Position numbers and translations under genes: made by a program. A DNA stretch of 64,000 nucleotides, from positions 62,001 to 126,000 of the forward strand of contig SKCR01033437.1 of NCBI GenBank assembly GCA_019454045.1, read 5' to 3'. The notes under the pieces were generated by a model that was given only the letters and a program-made list of their open reading frames with translations, was not told where the DNA came from and did not search any database. The stretch is from Zanthoxylum bungeanum. Lineage: Eukaryota > Streptophyta > Magnoliopsida > Sapindales > Rutaceae. Positions 48,099 to 59,613 of the stretch are shown in pieces (position 1 is the first letter of the stretch; the number at the start of each line of letters is the position of its first letter).

Positions 48099-50397
48099 AC
48101 ATATCCCAGTCAGGAAAGTTCGCACCATTAAAGATATTTTCGCCCATGATAATGTCCCTAACGTTGATCTTTCCGACCATCTTAATTGCAATAGTCTAAC
48201 TATTCAATTAACGATTTTGGGTACAGTCCAACTGTTACAAAAAATAATAAAATATTAGTCCAACTAATATAAATATATAAAATGACGAAAATAATTTGAA
48301 AGAGCGTATTTGGCAGGTATTTGAACGAAATTGCAAATTCAATACTGGCCTCCCACTATTTTTCGGCGAGCCTTTAACCCTCTGTTGAGTACACGGGAAA
48401 CCTAGTTTCCTAGTGGGCTAGGATTCCGTTAAATAACACACAACCTTGACTTTGGCCAACAAGCTGTATCATATTTAACTAGGTAGATCTCTAAGATCAA
48501 TTGGATCTCATCCAATTCCTAGATCCGGTAGGTGGACCTCTAAGTCCGAAACATATATACAATATATATGTCAATATATCCAATATATTTGCTAACCTTT
48601 TCCTCTGAATCAACTAAGCCTTGCTTTGGCTCAACAAGCTTAATGATTCCAGTTAAGCGGGACCCGTTGACAGTGGGAAAGCTTCGTAATCCATGTCGAT
48701 GAACAAGAAGTGACCTTGACTTTGGCCAACAAGTCACAACTGCCCAAGACATCCGATATGGAACAAAGCTTTCGTGGTTCAAACACATCCGCGATGGACA
48801 TTGATCTTGACTTTGGCCAACAAACCAATGCCAATCTTGGATTTTGAGAGAGAACCACTCAATGGAAGGAATTCGCTTAATATTTGTTTGAGGGTTTTTC
48901 ACGTAATTTGGCAACCAATTTATTATCTTTGATTAGGTCTCATCATACACCCTTAAGCATGCATTCTAAAAGCATAATAAGGCGTGAAATAAATAATAAC
49001 GATATGCGGATGGATATTTAACAAATTGTTCCTAAAACAAATCTCTCACTTTCCTCTCCCCGGCTAGCACTATTCTAACTTCTACCCAATTACATAATAC
49101 AATAAAGAAACCTCATTAACATTGAGGGGAATTGGTGAGAAGAGAAATACAAAGAGTCAAGAGATATAAGGCTGGACACGCAGATCCAATTTAATAAATT
49201 CTAAATTTATTACAACAATTTCCAAAATTGCCCTCACCCTTCTAATATCCATCCGATAAACATTATTCATACAATACATCCATGTATTCATACAAAACAT
49301 GTTATTCAATCAATATAATCCAATTAATTAATCTTTGAATTAATGATCATCCAATGTTCAAACAACGATTTGATTTGCGCGAGTCCAACTCGTTTAAGAA
49401 TAAGTACTCAAAGTGCGTATTCTTGAATTATATCGAACTACAATTTTAAATCCGATTTAATTTGTATTCAGTACTAATTCTAATTTAATTCCAAATTAAA
49501 TAATTACACTTATTTTAGTGCCTTTTAGACTTAGATTCTAAATCCAATCTTAATGGGTCCCAAAGCCCCAATTAACATCCAATGTTAATTTAATTAAAGT
49601 CCAATGGGCTTTTAATTAATTCTTAAGGCATGGAATTTGGCCAATATGGATCAAACTCAAATGCCAAGGCCCAATTAAGGAATCACCTTATTTGCCAAAA
49701 AATCAATTTAGGCCCATTAGGCCCAATTAAATATTTAAAGGCCCAATTATTATATTTGGACTTTATGGAATGGTTTTAGGCCCAATTTAGATCCAATCCA
49801 ATTATCATAAACCAACTTGGCCCAACCAAGCCTATTAAGCCCAAATACAACAATATTAGCCCAATTCAAAATTAAAGACTAATTTATTTAATTACAATAT
49901 TCCAAATATCACAATTATTTTAATTAAAGTGTAATTACCATAATTAATTAATTAATCCAATGTTTCCAAAACATCAATTAAACTAATTAATCATGCTTAA
50001 ATTAATCAACTTATGTCCAACAAAAATTGAAGCAAAATCAATCAATTTCATGCTTCTTAACTCACGGCGATATGGCACAAAATATATACAGTTTTGATTT
50101 CAATCTAATTAAATCAACAATCAATATATATCATGCATTTAAACACATCCAATGGTCTAAAATCAAAAATCACCATGATACTCCTAGGGTTCATAGTCTC
50201 GGCCAAGCTAAGAAATTATGGAAAAAATTTATCCAATTCATTTTCTCAAATTTTAAGATGCATAAATCCAATTCATCACCAACCAAGCTCAACCAAACAA
50301 TCAATTTGAAGAAATCATGCTCAAAACATAAAAACCCCAAATTAAAGTATATAAACCCTAAGTTCATTTCATGCTTAGAAAAGGCTCTTGATACCAT
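48099..50397 (-). pseudogene. Element D leader and truncated gag start
   Basis: On the minus strand the primer site TGGTATCAAGAGCC follows the LTR, then a leader of about 2.1 kb. It contains four TTGTTGGCCAAAGTCAAG-like motifs (near 48443, 48622, 48716, 48808). A gag N-terminus follows, of the type KINVRDIIMGENIFNGANFP, ending in PDWDM and cut at 48098, where LTR sequence begins. The rest of gag and the first half of pol are gone. Confidence 0.75.
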
Positions 50398-52269
50398 TGT
50401 TGGGTTCCTAGAACATGCCAAGGATCTTCTAACATGAAATTGGTGTGAATACTCAAAGAAGTTACGGAAAAACTTACATTGATTGGTTTGCTTGGATGTA
50501 GAGATTTCAAAACTTTTATTTTTGAGAAGAGCTCCAAGCCTTTCCTTTGTGTTCCAATCTCTAGGATTTGTTTCCCTAACACCTTGGTTGACTCTATGTA
50601 TGTGCTAGCAAGAAGAAATTTTGAAGCAAAATTTCTAAGAGAGGAAGAGATACATTCGACAATTGGGACGAGGGAGAGAGAGAAGTATTTTTGTGTTGTG
50701 TTTGATTTTCTAAAAAATCAATTACCAAATACCAAATCTCAAAGTTGGTATTAGTCATTCAAAATGAAATAAAATAATGCAAAGTGTGTTGAAATTGTTT
50801 AGAGTGTTGAATAAGCAATCTAATGCTTACACTCCAATTTAACCACTTCCATCACAAGTCAAAAGTGTGATGTAAGTCAAGTGGGTCCCAACACTTGTAA
50901 ATTACGAATTTAAGTCGAACAATCTCAACGCGCAACTTCGCTTGGGCTCAGGTTCGTTTAATTTCGAATTAACGAATTTACCGTTGTGATATAATTAAAT
51001 ATTAAAGTCACTTACGAATTAATTCAAAATTAATTCGTTTGCCCGAATTAAAATCCAATTTTAATTCCGCTTTGAAATCTAATTTCAATAAATATATCGA
51101 ATATATTATTAATCATAGATTAATTTTCTCTCTCTTCTATTCGAATTTTATCCCAGATGAATTCTTGCAGTAATTAATCATAGATTAATTTTCTCTCTCT
51201 TCTAATTAATCCCAGATTAATTCCGTTCGAGTCAAACGTCATCGGTGAATCTTTGGGAAGCGACCCATGAGATTCCTGGATATGTTGGCAGTAAATCTGG
51301 TCGTCGGACTATCCAAACACGTGCGGACCCGGTACTACGTTCTAACTGATTTACAAGACATGGTTGGCTTCTAGTAAAGCACCATGTCTACCCAATTCTC
51401 CAGAAATATTCTTTTAAGGAATACATAATCTATACCAGGCGTAGTATACTAAGTATTGCGTATTACAATCCAGCATCGGATGTCACATGCTAGGCCTGGG
51501 GCTGGAATTGTGTCTGCCCCGTACGAAGTATATATCGGATCACTAGCAACTAGTCTCTTTAATCGGATAATCATAACCTTGTCATATTATCCCGATAGTT
51601 GCAACATAATAGAGTACTAGTTCTGTATCCATGCGTGATCATCATCTCCATATGACTGAAGTGATACTTCCATATTGACATCACACCCAATACACTATGA
51701 TTCTCAATAAACCCAGAAAAGGCGTACACAGAACTTATTAAAGCCCCGTATGACCAAAACCAAAGCGTATTGATTGTCGCAAGTATTAGCGATGCAAGTC
51801 TCAGGTTAAGACCAAATAAATCTACCCTGATTCAGATTCCCATAGACACATAGTCATAATACCAATGGGATTCTGAAGGGTCTATCCAGAGCGAAGTTGT
51901 TCCCGTACCATCGGTAAACAGAACCTCCTATTACACTTGCATGAGTATCCAATACCCAAATATATGAGAATTATGTCGTTACACTTCCATAACGCGCACA
52001 AATGTAATACTTGCCTATTCCGTATTATCGATGTCCAATCTCGATAATACTACGACTAGGGATATTTAATGATTAAACCTTTCGTGGATTGATACTGTCT
52101 CATATCTTATTAATCCGGAACTAATCATAAGGACTTTTATCATTTATATATTCAAGTAATCTAATTATAAAATGATAAAATAGCAATTTCCTTTGTCACA
52201 TAGTTAATTGGTACAAAAACCACAATGTCTTTTACAAATATTGATGTTATGGGTCATAATTGTCCAACA
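50398..52269 (-). repeat. Element D 5' LTR
   Basis: About 1.87 kb. It matches the split 3' LTR (28086-29143, 34838-35654). Related to, but diverged from, the E LTR, most strongly at the U5 end (GAACCCAACA versus AAACTCCAACA). Confidence 0.9.
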
Positions 52270-52274
52270 GGTTG

Positions 52275-53330
52275 TAGGTGTTGGAATATGGATTATTCCC
52301 CAGTCTATTGAAATTGTTGACATAATTCATCGTCTCATCTAGTTGGTTGTAAGATTCTGACTCTAGTGCTCCTCCATATGGTGAACTTGTGTATCCAGCA
52401 TTAACTTTCATGTTAAGAGTTTCCAGATTTTTACAAATCAGATCCAGCTTGGCATTCATTGCTGTGTTGGCTCCAACTTCATAAATTCCTACGATTCGTT
52501 GGATCATGCTCCTTTCTGTTGGCCACAATGAATTCTTGTTGGCCATTTCTTCAATTAAGTCCCAAGTCTGATCTTCCCCTTTTGCCATTAAAGCTCCTCC
52601 AGCAGTAGCATCAATTGTGGTTCTCATCAGTCCAGAAATTCCATTGTAGAAGGTTTGGACTTGTAGCCAATTTGCAATTTCATGGTGAGGAAATTTTCTG
52701 AGCAAATCCTTATATCTTTCCCAAGCTTCGCAGAGGGATTCTGAATCATGTTGCCCAAAGGATGTGATGTCATTCCTCAGCTTTGCAGTTATGGCTGGAG
52801 GAAAGTACTTTGCAAGGAATTTGGTGGCTAGAGTGTTCCAAGTTGTGATGGAACCTGCTGGTAGTGAATGTAGCCAAGCCTTAGCTCTGTCTTTTAAGGA
52901 ATAGGGGAAAACACACAGTCTCATTGCTTCTTCAGCCGTTCGGTTGTAGTTGAAAGTGCCACAAACATCCAGGAAGTTGCTGATGTGGGCATTAGGATCT
53001 TCAGTTGCATTCCCCCCAAACTGAACTGACTGTTGTATCATCTGAATGTATGTTTTGATGTCACACACATTTACTAGTAAGAGAGGAAGTACAATACAGG
53101 AAATGAAGTCGTCAACCACCAGAATAGTTCTGTCTCGAATGGGAATTGGTGGTGCAACTTCCAAAGGTTTAGGTTCCATGTTGATGATTGCTTCTTGACC
53201 TTCTCGTCTTTCCCTTCTCAATTGTCTGATGGTTCTTTCAATCTCTGAGTCAAGCGGTCGGATTTCAAAGCTTCTGGTTCGTCTTATATAGTATTTGAGA
53301 AACAGAAATAATAAATAAAAACAAATTAGA
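52275..53330 (-). pseudogene. Element B gag capsid region
   Basis: The minus-strand frame 52247-53482 contains it. Residues beyond about 53330 are leader and LTR read-through, and the last few (from 52269 down) belong to the copia LTR. The capsid domain is long and open: FGGNATEDPNAHISNFLDV, FPYSLKDRAKAWLHSLPAG, TKFLAKYFPP, LCEAWERYKDLLRKFPHHE and QTFYNGISGLMRTTIDA. It resumes beyond the D insertion at 28044-28080. No good ATG is seen at the expected N-terminus (RSFEIRPLDSEIERTIRQL), so the start may be lost or lie across an unspliced leader. Confidence 0.88.
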
Positions 53331-53379
53331 CACAAGTAAAGGTATCTAACCCGAAAATTAATAGTGAAAGATAAATGAG

Positions 53380-53397
53380 TCCCTGGAAACGGCGTCA
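53380..53397 (-). promoter_or_regulatory. Degenerate primer-binding site of element B
   Basis: TGACGCCGTTTCCAGGGA on the minus strand, three changes from the tRNA-Asp complement kept in C and A3. Confidence 0.7.
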
Positions 53398-53412
53398 AAA
53401 ACTTGACCGGCG

Positions 53413-53446
53413 TGAAATCCTGAGCCCTACACCACCAAGCCACGCT
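53413..53446 (-). mobile_element. 34-bp SINE 5'-end remnant in B 5' LTR
   Basis: AATCCTGAGCCCTACACCAC and following bases match the first part of the SINE at 11190-11366. They are flanked by the 8-bp repeat CGGCGTGA on both sides, as expected for a SINE insertion later reduced by deletion. Confidence 0.65.
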
Positions 53447-54797
53447 GAACGGCGTGATCACACACGTATAACGCAAGCGCACATATCATTCAAGTAGTAT
53501 AAAATGTATCGATCCCATGAGGACTTAATACCTAAGCTATTAATTTATGAAGCCAAATGTTTACGAGTATCTAATAGATTGGTTGTTTGATTGAATAGTG
53601 ACTTTAAAATAAAACAAGTAAATAAAATATTGTGAAAGTGGATTAAAGGTAAAATAAATATTATTAAATTATCTAGGGTTTTGAATTCTTCCAATATCTT
53701 TTAAAGATGAAATAGTTATTTCACATTTGTGTAATATATTGGTTTATTAACCTGGAACACGAATTTATGCAAAAGCCTCTTTCGATGGTCAGACACAAAT
53801 ACCTAATATAACTCAATTAATCATATTCCTATGTCAACCAAGTTACCTGAATTCATTAAGATTAAGTTCCAATTATGGCTACCCCCGCCCGACAGGTATA
53901 TTCCTATCCTGTAAGGAAATCTTATTAAGGGTTATCTATCCTTAAGGATGATCGTGGGTTATTGAGTCTAGGGCCTTAAACCTAAAATTCATTTTCCAAG
54001 TTTATTTTAAGTTTACCAGATCAATCTTATTAATGGCCAGTTAACAAGAAGCATTAAGACCAAGGCTCAATAAATAAACCTTTATATTACCCAAACCGTA
54101 AAATAACCCCTTATAAACCAGTGATATTGGAATTCATCACAACCCAGATAATATGTTTAGTTACAAAACATAATTAGGATTACTAAACACTTAAATAAAC
54201 AAAACATCATAAAAAAAATAACTTGGAGATAAATAAAAGTAAAATTACAATAATGAAAGAAAATGTTGGGGGTTAGAGGATCCACTCTTAATATTTCAAA
54301 ATTAGAAATCTCCATTATTGTCAATGTTTACCGATTAATTAATTATATTTAACCAGACCATAAATGCGGTAATTCCATTTGTCTCAATTAAATCCAACCG
54401 ACCATATAGGCGGTAACAAGGTTATTACCTAAACCGACCATATAGGCGGAAACTACGTCTGAAATGTAAAACCGACCATATAGGCGGTAAATAAGGTTGT
54501 CACCTAAACCGGCCATCTAGGCGGAAACTAATTAATCCAAATTTTAATTAAAATAAGGGAGATTAATCTAATTTATTATATTAAAAGTCTCACATTTTCA
54601 CCCCAGCAGAATGAGATTACATGTTCATGTTGTAAATGAAAACACACAAAATTTTATTAATTAAATAAAAAGAAAATACAAGAAAACTTAAATAAATATA
54701 CAAGACACTTTCCTTTAGGTTTTTATGAAGAAATTCCTCCAATGAAAGCATGAAAAATTTACAAAGTTTAGCTTGGTATTTATAGGCAAATCTAAAG

Positions 54798-54932
54798 GCT
54801 TCCACCAATTTCTCCACCAATTGCTCCACCAAACATGACACCAAACATGACATCAAACATGACACCAAACATGAAACCAAACATGACACCAAATCCTCCA
54901 CCAAACATGACCAAACATGCAAGCATGTTTGG
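54798..54932 (-). repeat. CCAAACATGRCA minisatellite in B 5' LTR
   Basis: Same 12-mer repeat as in the 3' LTR, with a different unit count. The repetitive SCLVSCLVSCLM-type ORF here is a translation artefact. Confidence 0.8.
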
Positions 54933-55202
54933 TGGAAGTTTGACAATTTTTATTTTTTTTATTTTATTTTTTTTTTTTATTTTGAAAAAAAGTTAAAAAA
55001 ATTACACATAACACACTTCCGAATGTTTTATCAGTTTCGGTCATGGAAACGTCCGAATTCGAAATTACTATGATCTTCAAAGTTGTAGATCTTTGCGTCT
55101 TCTTTAATCTGGAACTTGAATCACCTCAATCTGATATTGGAGTAAAACATTATGGCCAAAATATGACAATTGCAAAAAGTTGGAATTTCCGAAATTGTAC
55201 TT

Positions 55203-57014
55203 TGATGAGCAGAAAATATATCAATATTTTACGCCCATTTTACTTAATATTTTGTATACTTTCTCGAGTTTTATGAACGTTTTGATGTGTTTTAGTTTAT
55301 TTTACAGATAAAATAAAATCCGAACTCAATGGAATCAATCAGGATGAAATATGGAACAAATAAGGGCAAAAAATGGACCATACATTTGGATTTTGGAGGT
55401 TGGAAACTTGAAATGACGTTCTAACGAAATACAATTTCAGAAAATTTCAACTTTGCATAATTTTTTTATTTTGGCCATAACTTTCTACTACGATATCGGA
55501 TTGAGGTGATTCAAGTTCCAGATTAAAGAAGACTCATAGATCTACAACTTTGACGTTAGTAGGAATTTTGAATTCTAAAGTTGTCATGACCGAAATTGAT
55601 GAATAATCTGAAATTGTGTTATGTTTAATTACTAAAGTCATTATCAAAAAATAAAAATTGTCAAACTTCCACCAAACATGCAAGCATGTTTGGTGGAGTG
55701 TTTGGTAGAGTGTTTTGTGGCATGTTTGGTAGAGTGTTTTGTGGAGTGTTTGGTGGAGAAATTGGTGGAAGCATTTTCTTTGCCTATAAATATCAAGCCA
55801 TTTCATTTGTAAATTTCATATTTTCCGTAAGGTTCTAATAAGGATCTAAGGACTGTATCTTGTGTGTTTAGTTTTTGTAATTTAAATTGTGTATTTTTAT
55901 TTCTAGTAATAGTAGTAGTTTATTTTCTTTTCATTTTTTTTTATGTTTTGTAGTTAATTTTCCACTGGGGAAGGGTGAAGCTTTTATTATTATAGTTTAG
56001 ATTAATCTCCCTTAATTATAATATGGAAATTATAATATAGACTAAAGGTTATACCGCCTTAATGGCTGATTTTATTTATTTGATATAATGTGACACCGCC
56101 TATATGGCCGGTCTATGGATAAATAATAACACCGCCCTTATGGTCGGTTGGACTTAATTGAAAATCTGACTTAATCAGGATACCGCCTATATGGTCGGTT
56201 GGTAATATCACTGATAATTTCTATATTATAGTAAGGGAGATTTCTAAATTAGAATTAGTAAAAGTGGATCCCCTAACCCCATCATTTTATTTTTATTCCA
56301 GGAATGTGATGAAACAGAATATTTACATACTTAATAATTGATTTAATTATATTATGGGTAATTCTTTAGTTTGTTTATTGGATCTTAAGCTTAAGGCTTC
56401 TTGTTAACTGGCCATTAATAAGATTGATGTGATAAACTTAAAATGAACTTGGAAAATGGATTTTAGGTTTCAGCCTCAGTTTCAATAGCCCACGATCTTC
56501 CTTAAGGATAGATAACCCTTAATAGATTTCCTTCCAGGATAGACATATACTTGTCGGACAGGGGTAGCCACAATTGGAACCTGAGCTTAAAGAATTCATG
56601 TAACTTGGTTAACATAGTTATATGATTAATTGGGTTATACTGGGTGTTTGCATCTGACCATCGATAGAGGCTTATGCATATCTTCGTGTTCCAGGTTAGC
56701 AAACTGATTTATTACACATATATAAGAGAATCAATTCATCATTAGAATAATATTGTGTGGAATCACAACCCTATATGTTTGTGTCTTTTGTTATTTTTCC
56801 TTAGTATTTTCTTTGTGTTTTTATTTATTTAGCAAATCCACATTCAACCAACCAATCGGCCATCAATCTCTTCTCCCTTTAATTAGATACATGTAAATAA
56901 ATAGAATCAATAATTAATAACAACAATAGAAATTAAGTCATCGTGGGATCAATATTTTTATACTACTTGAGTGATACGTGCGCTTGCATTATACGTGTGT
57001 GATCACGCAGATCA
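55203..57014 (+). repeat. A3 5' LTR
   Basis: TGATGAGCAGAAAATATATC to GCAGATCA. Minisatellite 55671-55770, TATA box CCTATAAA at 55783-55790, ACCG/CGGT array 56045-56203. Confidence 0.92.
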
Positions 57015-57020
57015 AATTTT

Positions 57021-57038
57021 TGGCGCCGTTGCCGGGGA
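57021..57038 (+). promoter_or_regulatory. Primer-binding site (tRNA-Asp type), A3
   Basis: TGGCGCCGTTGCCGGGGA, perfect tRNA-Asp complement, six bases after the LTR. Confidence 0.9.
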
Positions 57039-57149
57039 CTTGTTTTTCTTGAGTTATTAATTTTGAAGCTATCTAATTTACTTGTATCTAATTTTCTTTA
57101 TTTTTATCTGTAATTTTTATTTCTTTCTTTTATTTTTCAGGTGGTTAAC

Positions 57150-58420
57150 ATGGATCTTAATTGGGTGATAAAAGAATTACGAACTTTACAAGGTGAAGAT
57201 ACACCCCAAATCAGGGGGCAACAGTCCGATTTTCAGAGGCTTGTTGTCCAACCCAACAACTATCACTATATGTCCAAACCAATCAATACAACATTTGCCC
57301 AACCATTTCAGAATGCAATGTGGAGATGTGAAATAAGCGATGGTAACCACCTAAGCAATCAATGCATATACCTTTAAGGGTGGTAGAATTATCAGAATAG
57401 TTCAAGGTATGAAGAACCCATATATATCATTGAACCACATTTTCCATCTTATCCACCATCCACCTACGATCTTCATCAAGAACCAGAACCATCAGAGGAA
57501 GATAAAATGATTGACATGCTCAAAGATTGGCTCGAGGAATGGTAAGCTCAATTTGATGCACAATTTCAGAGTCAAGCAGCATCTATACAGAGGATGATAG
57601 ATCAATTAGACAATTAACAGAAAACATAAATTACATATCTCACGGAACAAGTTCAAATGACACTGATGAAGCCTTCGAGTACCAAGCATTTCACGATGAT
57701 ACTTTATCAGAGAAAGAGGCTGAACAGTATCAAGAACCAGAGGTATCAGTTTAGGAGCCCAAACCAGTAAAATCTCGATTTGGTTTTTATTATTCATCAG
57801 ACTCTAATGAGGATCAAGAAGCAGAGCTGTTTGTACCAACTTCACAAGCAAGTGAGGATGAAACTTTGAATCCTTAAAATGAAGATCTTGGAGCATGCAT
57901 TGCACTGATGTTTGAAGAAGAGCTACCTGAGCCAGTCATATCAACCACAGAGGATGAAGACCTAAAATCATATACATCTTTACATCCTCAGGTTGACACT
58001 TGTGGAACATACATTTCACAGATGACAGATGAAGAACTGAACAATGAAATTCTGAAGTACATCTATGAAGAAAAGGTGGAACAAGATGATACACAAATGG
58101 AGGAGCGAATGACGGACCATATTGAAGATCTCATGCATTCAGGAGAAACATCATTGTTTTGGGGAGTACAAATCAAAGACATCACCCAGAAGCTTGACAG
58201 AATGGAACTCTCATTCCAAGTCAAGCACCATACGAGACCTCTTGATTTTCTTTCTTTCTTTTTAGGAACCACCAGAGCGACAAAGTTTAAAAAGGTGGCA
58301 CGAGCACTAAATGAGATAAAATTCTTTCTGCCACTTTACCGTTGGAAGAGACCATTCAAAAGCAACGCTCACGGGATTGTCTTTAATCAGACATCCAAAA
58401 CCACGCTGAAACCTCATTGA
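57150..58420 (+). pseudogene. A3 Gag-C-terminal-like ORF, decayed
   Basis: Aligned to the A2 ORF it shows nonsense codons near 57375, 57541 and 57751, another near 57875, and a one-base loss near 57608. The C-terminal 170 residues are still open (57908-58420), including the acidic EEKVEQDDTQMEERMTDHIE stretch. The finger remnant CEISDGNHLSNQC again lacks the second Cys. Confidence 0.8.
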
Positions 58421-58442
58421 CAGATGGATTTCAGTCACGTTT

Positions 58443-58482
58443 GGCTGAAGACGAAAAATTAAGCTCTTGCAAGAAGGCAACC
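58443..58482 (+). promoter_or_regulatory. Conserved 40-nt motif after Gag ORF (A3 copy)
   Basis: TGGCTGAAGACGAAAAATTA then AGCTCTTGCAAGAAGGCAAC; the most diverged of the four copies. Confidence 0.5.
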
Positions 58483-58967
58483 CATGCAATTTTTTGTAAT
58501 TTCTGTTTTCATATTTTGTGTATACATGTTGTAGAATTTTTAATTTTGTGTGATATTTTCAGGGAAAAGCACAAACGGAGCATTTAAGGCAAATTAAGAT
58601 AAGAGGAATGGTGTTTGGCAATCACAAAGATGAGAGCTAATTCATTAGTGATGGCTGAGTAAGGAATGAATTTTTGAGATGCATCCTAATGGATTTATAT
58701 ACCAAATGAGTGGCGTATTGCGTACATAATTCTGTTGCCTTATTAATTGCGTTGATTTGCTTTTCTATTGTAATTATCTTTATTTTCGCCGACAGGATCC
58801 AAACTTTTTGACCTTTCACGATTTATTTTATTGTTTAAGATAATAATCGTCCTTTGGAAGATACTAGTGCTATTATTACTCACCGTTTTTCAGGTGCTAT
58901 AAATTCAACTCATCATTGCACTTTTGAAGGCATCCAGATTTGAGAAAGAAATACATAAAAAAAATGG

Positions 58968-59613
58968 AAGCTACTTCAAGAAGACGAGTTGTAAACATCT
59001 GTGTGTTTTGTGGTACTAGTGCTGGTTCTAAACCAGAATTCGTTGCGACAGCACAGGAATTGGGTAGAGTCATAGCTGAAAGAAATATGCACCTAGTATA
59101 TGGCGGTGGCATCTTGGACTAATAAGGATCGTTTCAAGGGCTGTACATGAAGGTATTCAAGTTTTGGGAATCATCACAAAACTCTTGGTGGAGACAAATC
59201 TTATCGGACCATCAAATGGAGAGGAAGTTATTATGCCAGGTATGTCTGAACGACTGGTCGAAATGATTAACCGTGCTAATGCTTTTATTGCTTTTCCAGG
59301 TGGCTTGGGTACGATGGAGGAAATTTTTACAGTACTATCTTGGGCGAATTTAAACATACACCAGAAACTGATTGGACTGTTTAACGCTGATGGATTTTAT
59401 GATTTTCTTTGTGTGTTTCTTGATGATGCCCGGAGAAATGGGTTCGTGTCAAAACCTGTAAAAGATCTCATTTTCACTACCAGAACTGCCCATGATTTAA
59501 TTGATCAACTCTTAGCATTTGAACCACAAATTGACCATATTATTTCCAAGATAAACTATTCTGATAATGATCATGGTAAGAAGCGTCGGATAAATATGGA
59601 TCTTAACCTTTAA
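58968..59613 (+). pseudogene. LOG pseudogene carried by A3
   Basis: The ATG is kept. The N-terminal 50 residues are open through VCVFCGTSAGSKPEF and LVYGGG. Small losses around 59110-59165 then shift the frame and stop it. The C-terminal two thirds (59164-59613) is a continuous frame with GMSERLVEMINR, FPGGLGTMEEIFTVLSWANL, and the tail KKRR then MDLNL. The Pro-Gly-Gly signature is intact. It is the best-preserved LOG C-terminus in the window but cannot make a full enzyme. Confidence 0.9.

Larger units (their letters stand above)
28086..52269 (-). mobile_element. Element D: Ty1/copia retrotransposon, disrupted and internally rearranged
   Basis: The ends TGTTGGGTTCC (28086) and GTCCAACA (52269) are flanked by the perfect 5-bp duplication GGTTG (28081-28085, 52270-52274). 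The flanks are two halves of B's gag, so this whole block is one insertion event plus later additions. On the minus strand: 5' LTR 50398-52269, iMet-type primer site, leader and first codons of gag, an inserted or rearranged block 37149-48098, RT-RNase H 35656-37148, 3' LTR 35654 down to 28086 (split by C). Most of gag, protease and integrase are missing. Confidence 0.85.
53404..55202 (-). repeat. Element B 5' LTR, main part
   Basis: The rest of this LTR is at 62794-63017, split off by A3 with duplication TACTT. TATA box is the rc of 54778-54785, minisatellite 54798-54932, ACCG/CGGT array 54353-54530. Near its U5 end it carries a 34-bp SINE piece. Confidence 0.9.

Noticed and set aside
40702..48858. 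Small ORFs at 40702-40950 and 48640-48858 with similar residues in the copia leaders
   Set aside because: No ATG start at the frame ends, the D copy shifts frame, and the repeated nucleotide motif falls in different frames. DNA similarity explains the likeness.
52247..53482. Full 411-residue frame taken as one gag protein
   Set aside because: Its first part is LTR and leader read-through including the SINE piece, and its last residues come from the adjoining copia LTR. Only about 52275-53330 is gag.
12532..54946. Cys/Leu/Val-repetitive small proteins at 12532-12819 and 54617-54946
   Set aside because: They are translations of the CCAAACATGRCA minisatellite in the LTR U3, with unit counts that change between copies.
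14644..59613. Three LOG genes as a host tandem gene cluster
   Set aside because: Each lies at the same place inside an LTR element, between the same non-coding modules, and A2 and A3 are bounded by their own target duplications. They moved with the elements rather than by local gene duplication.
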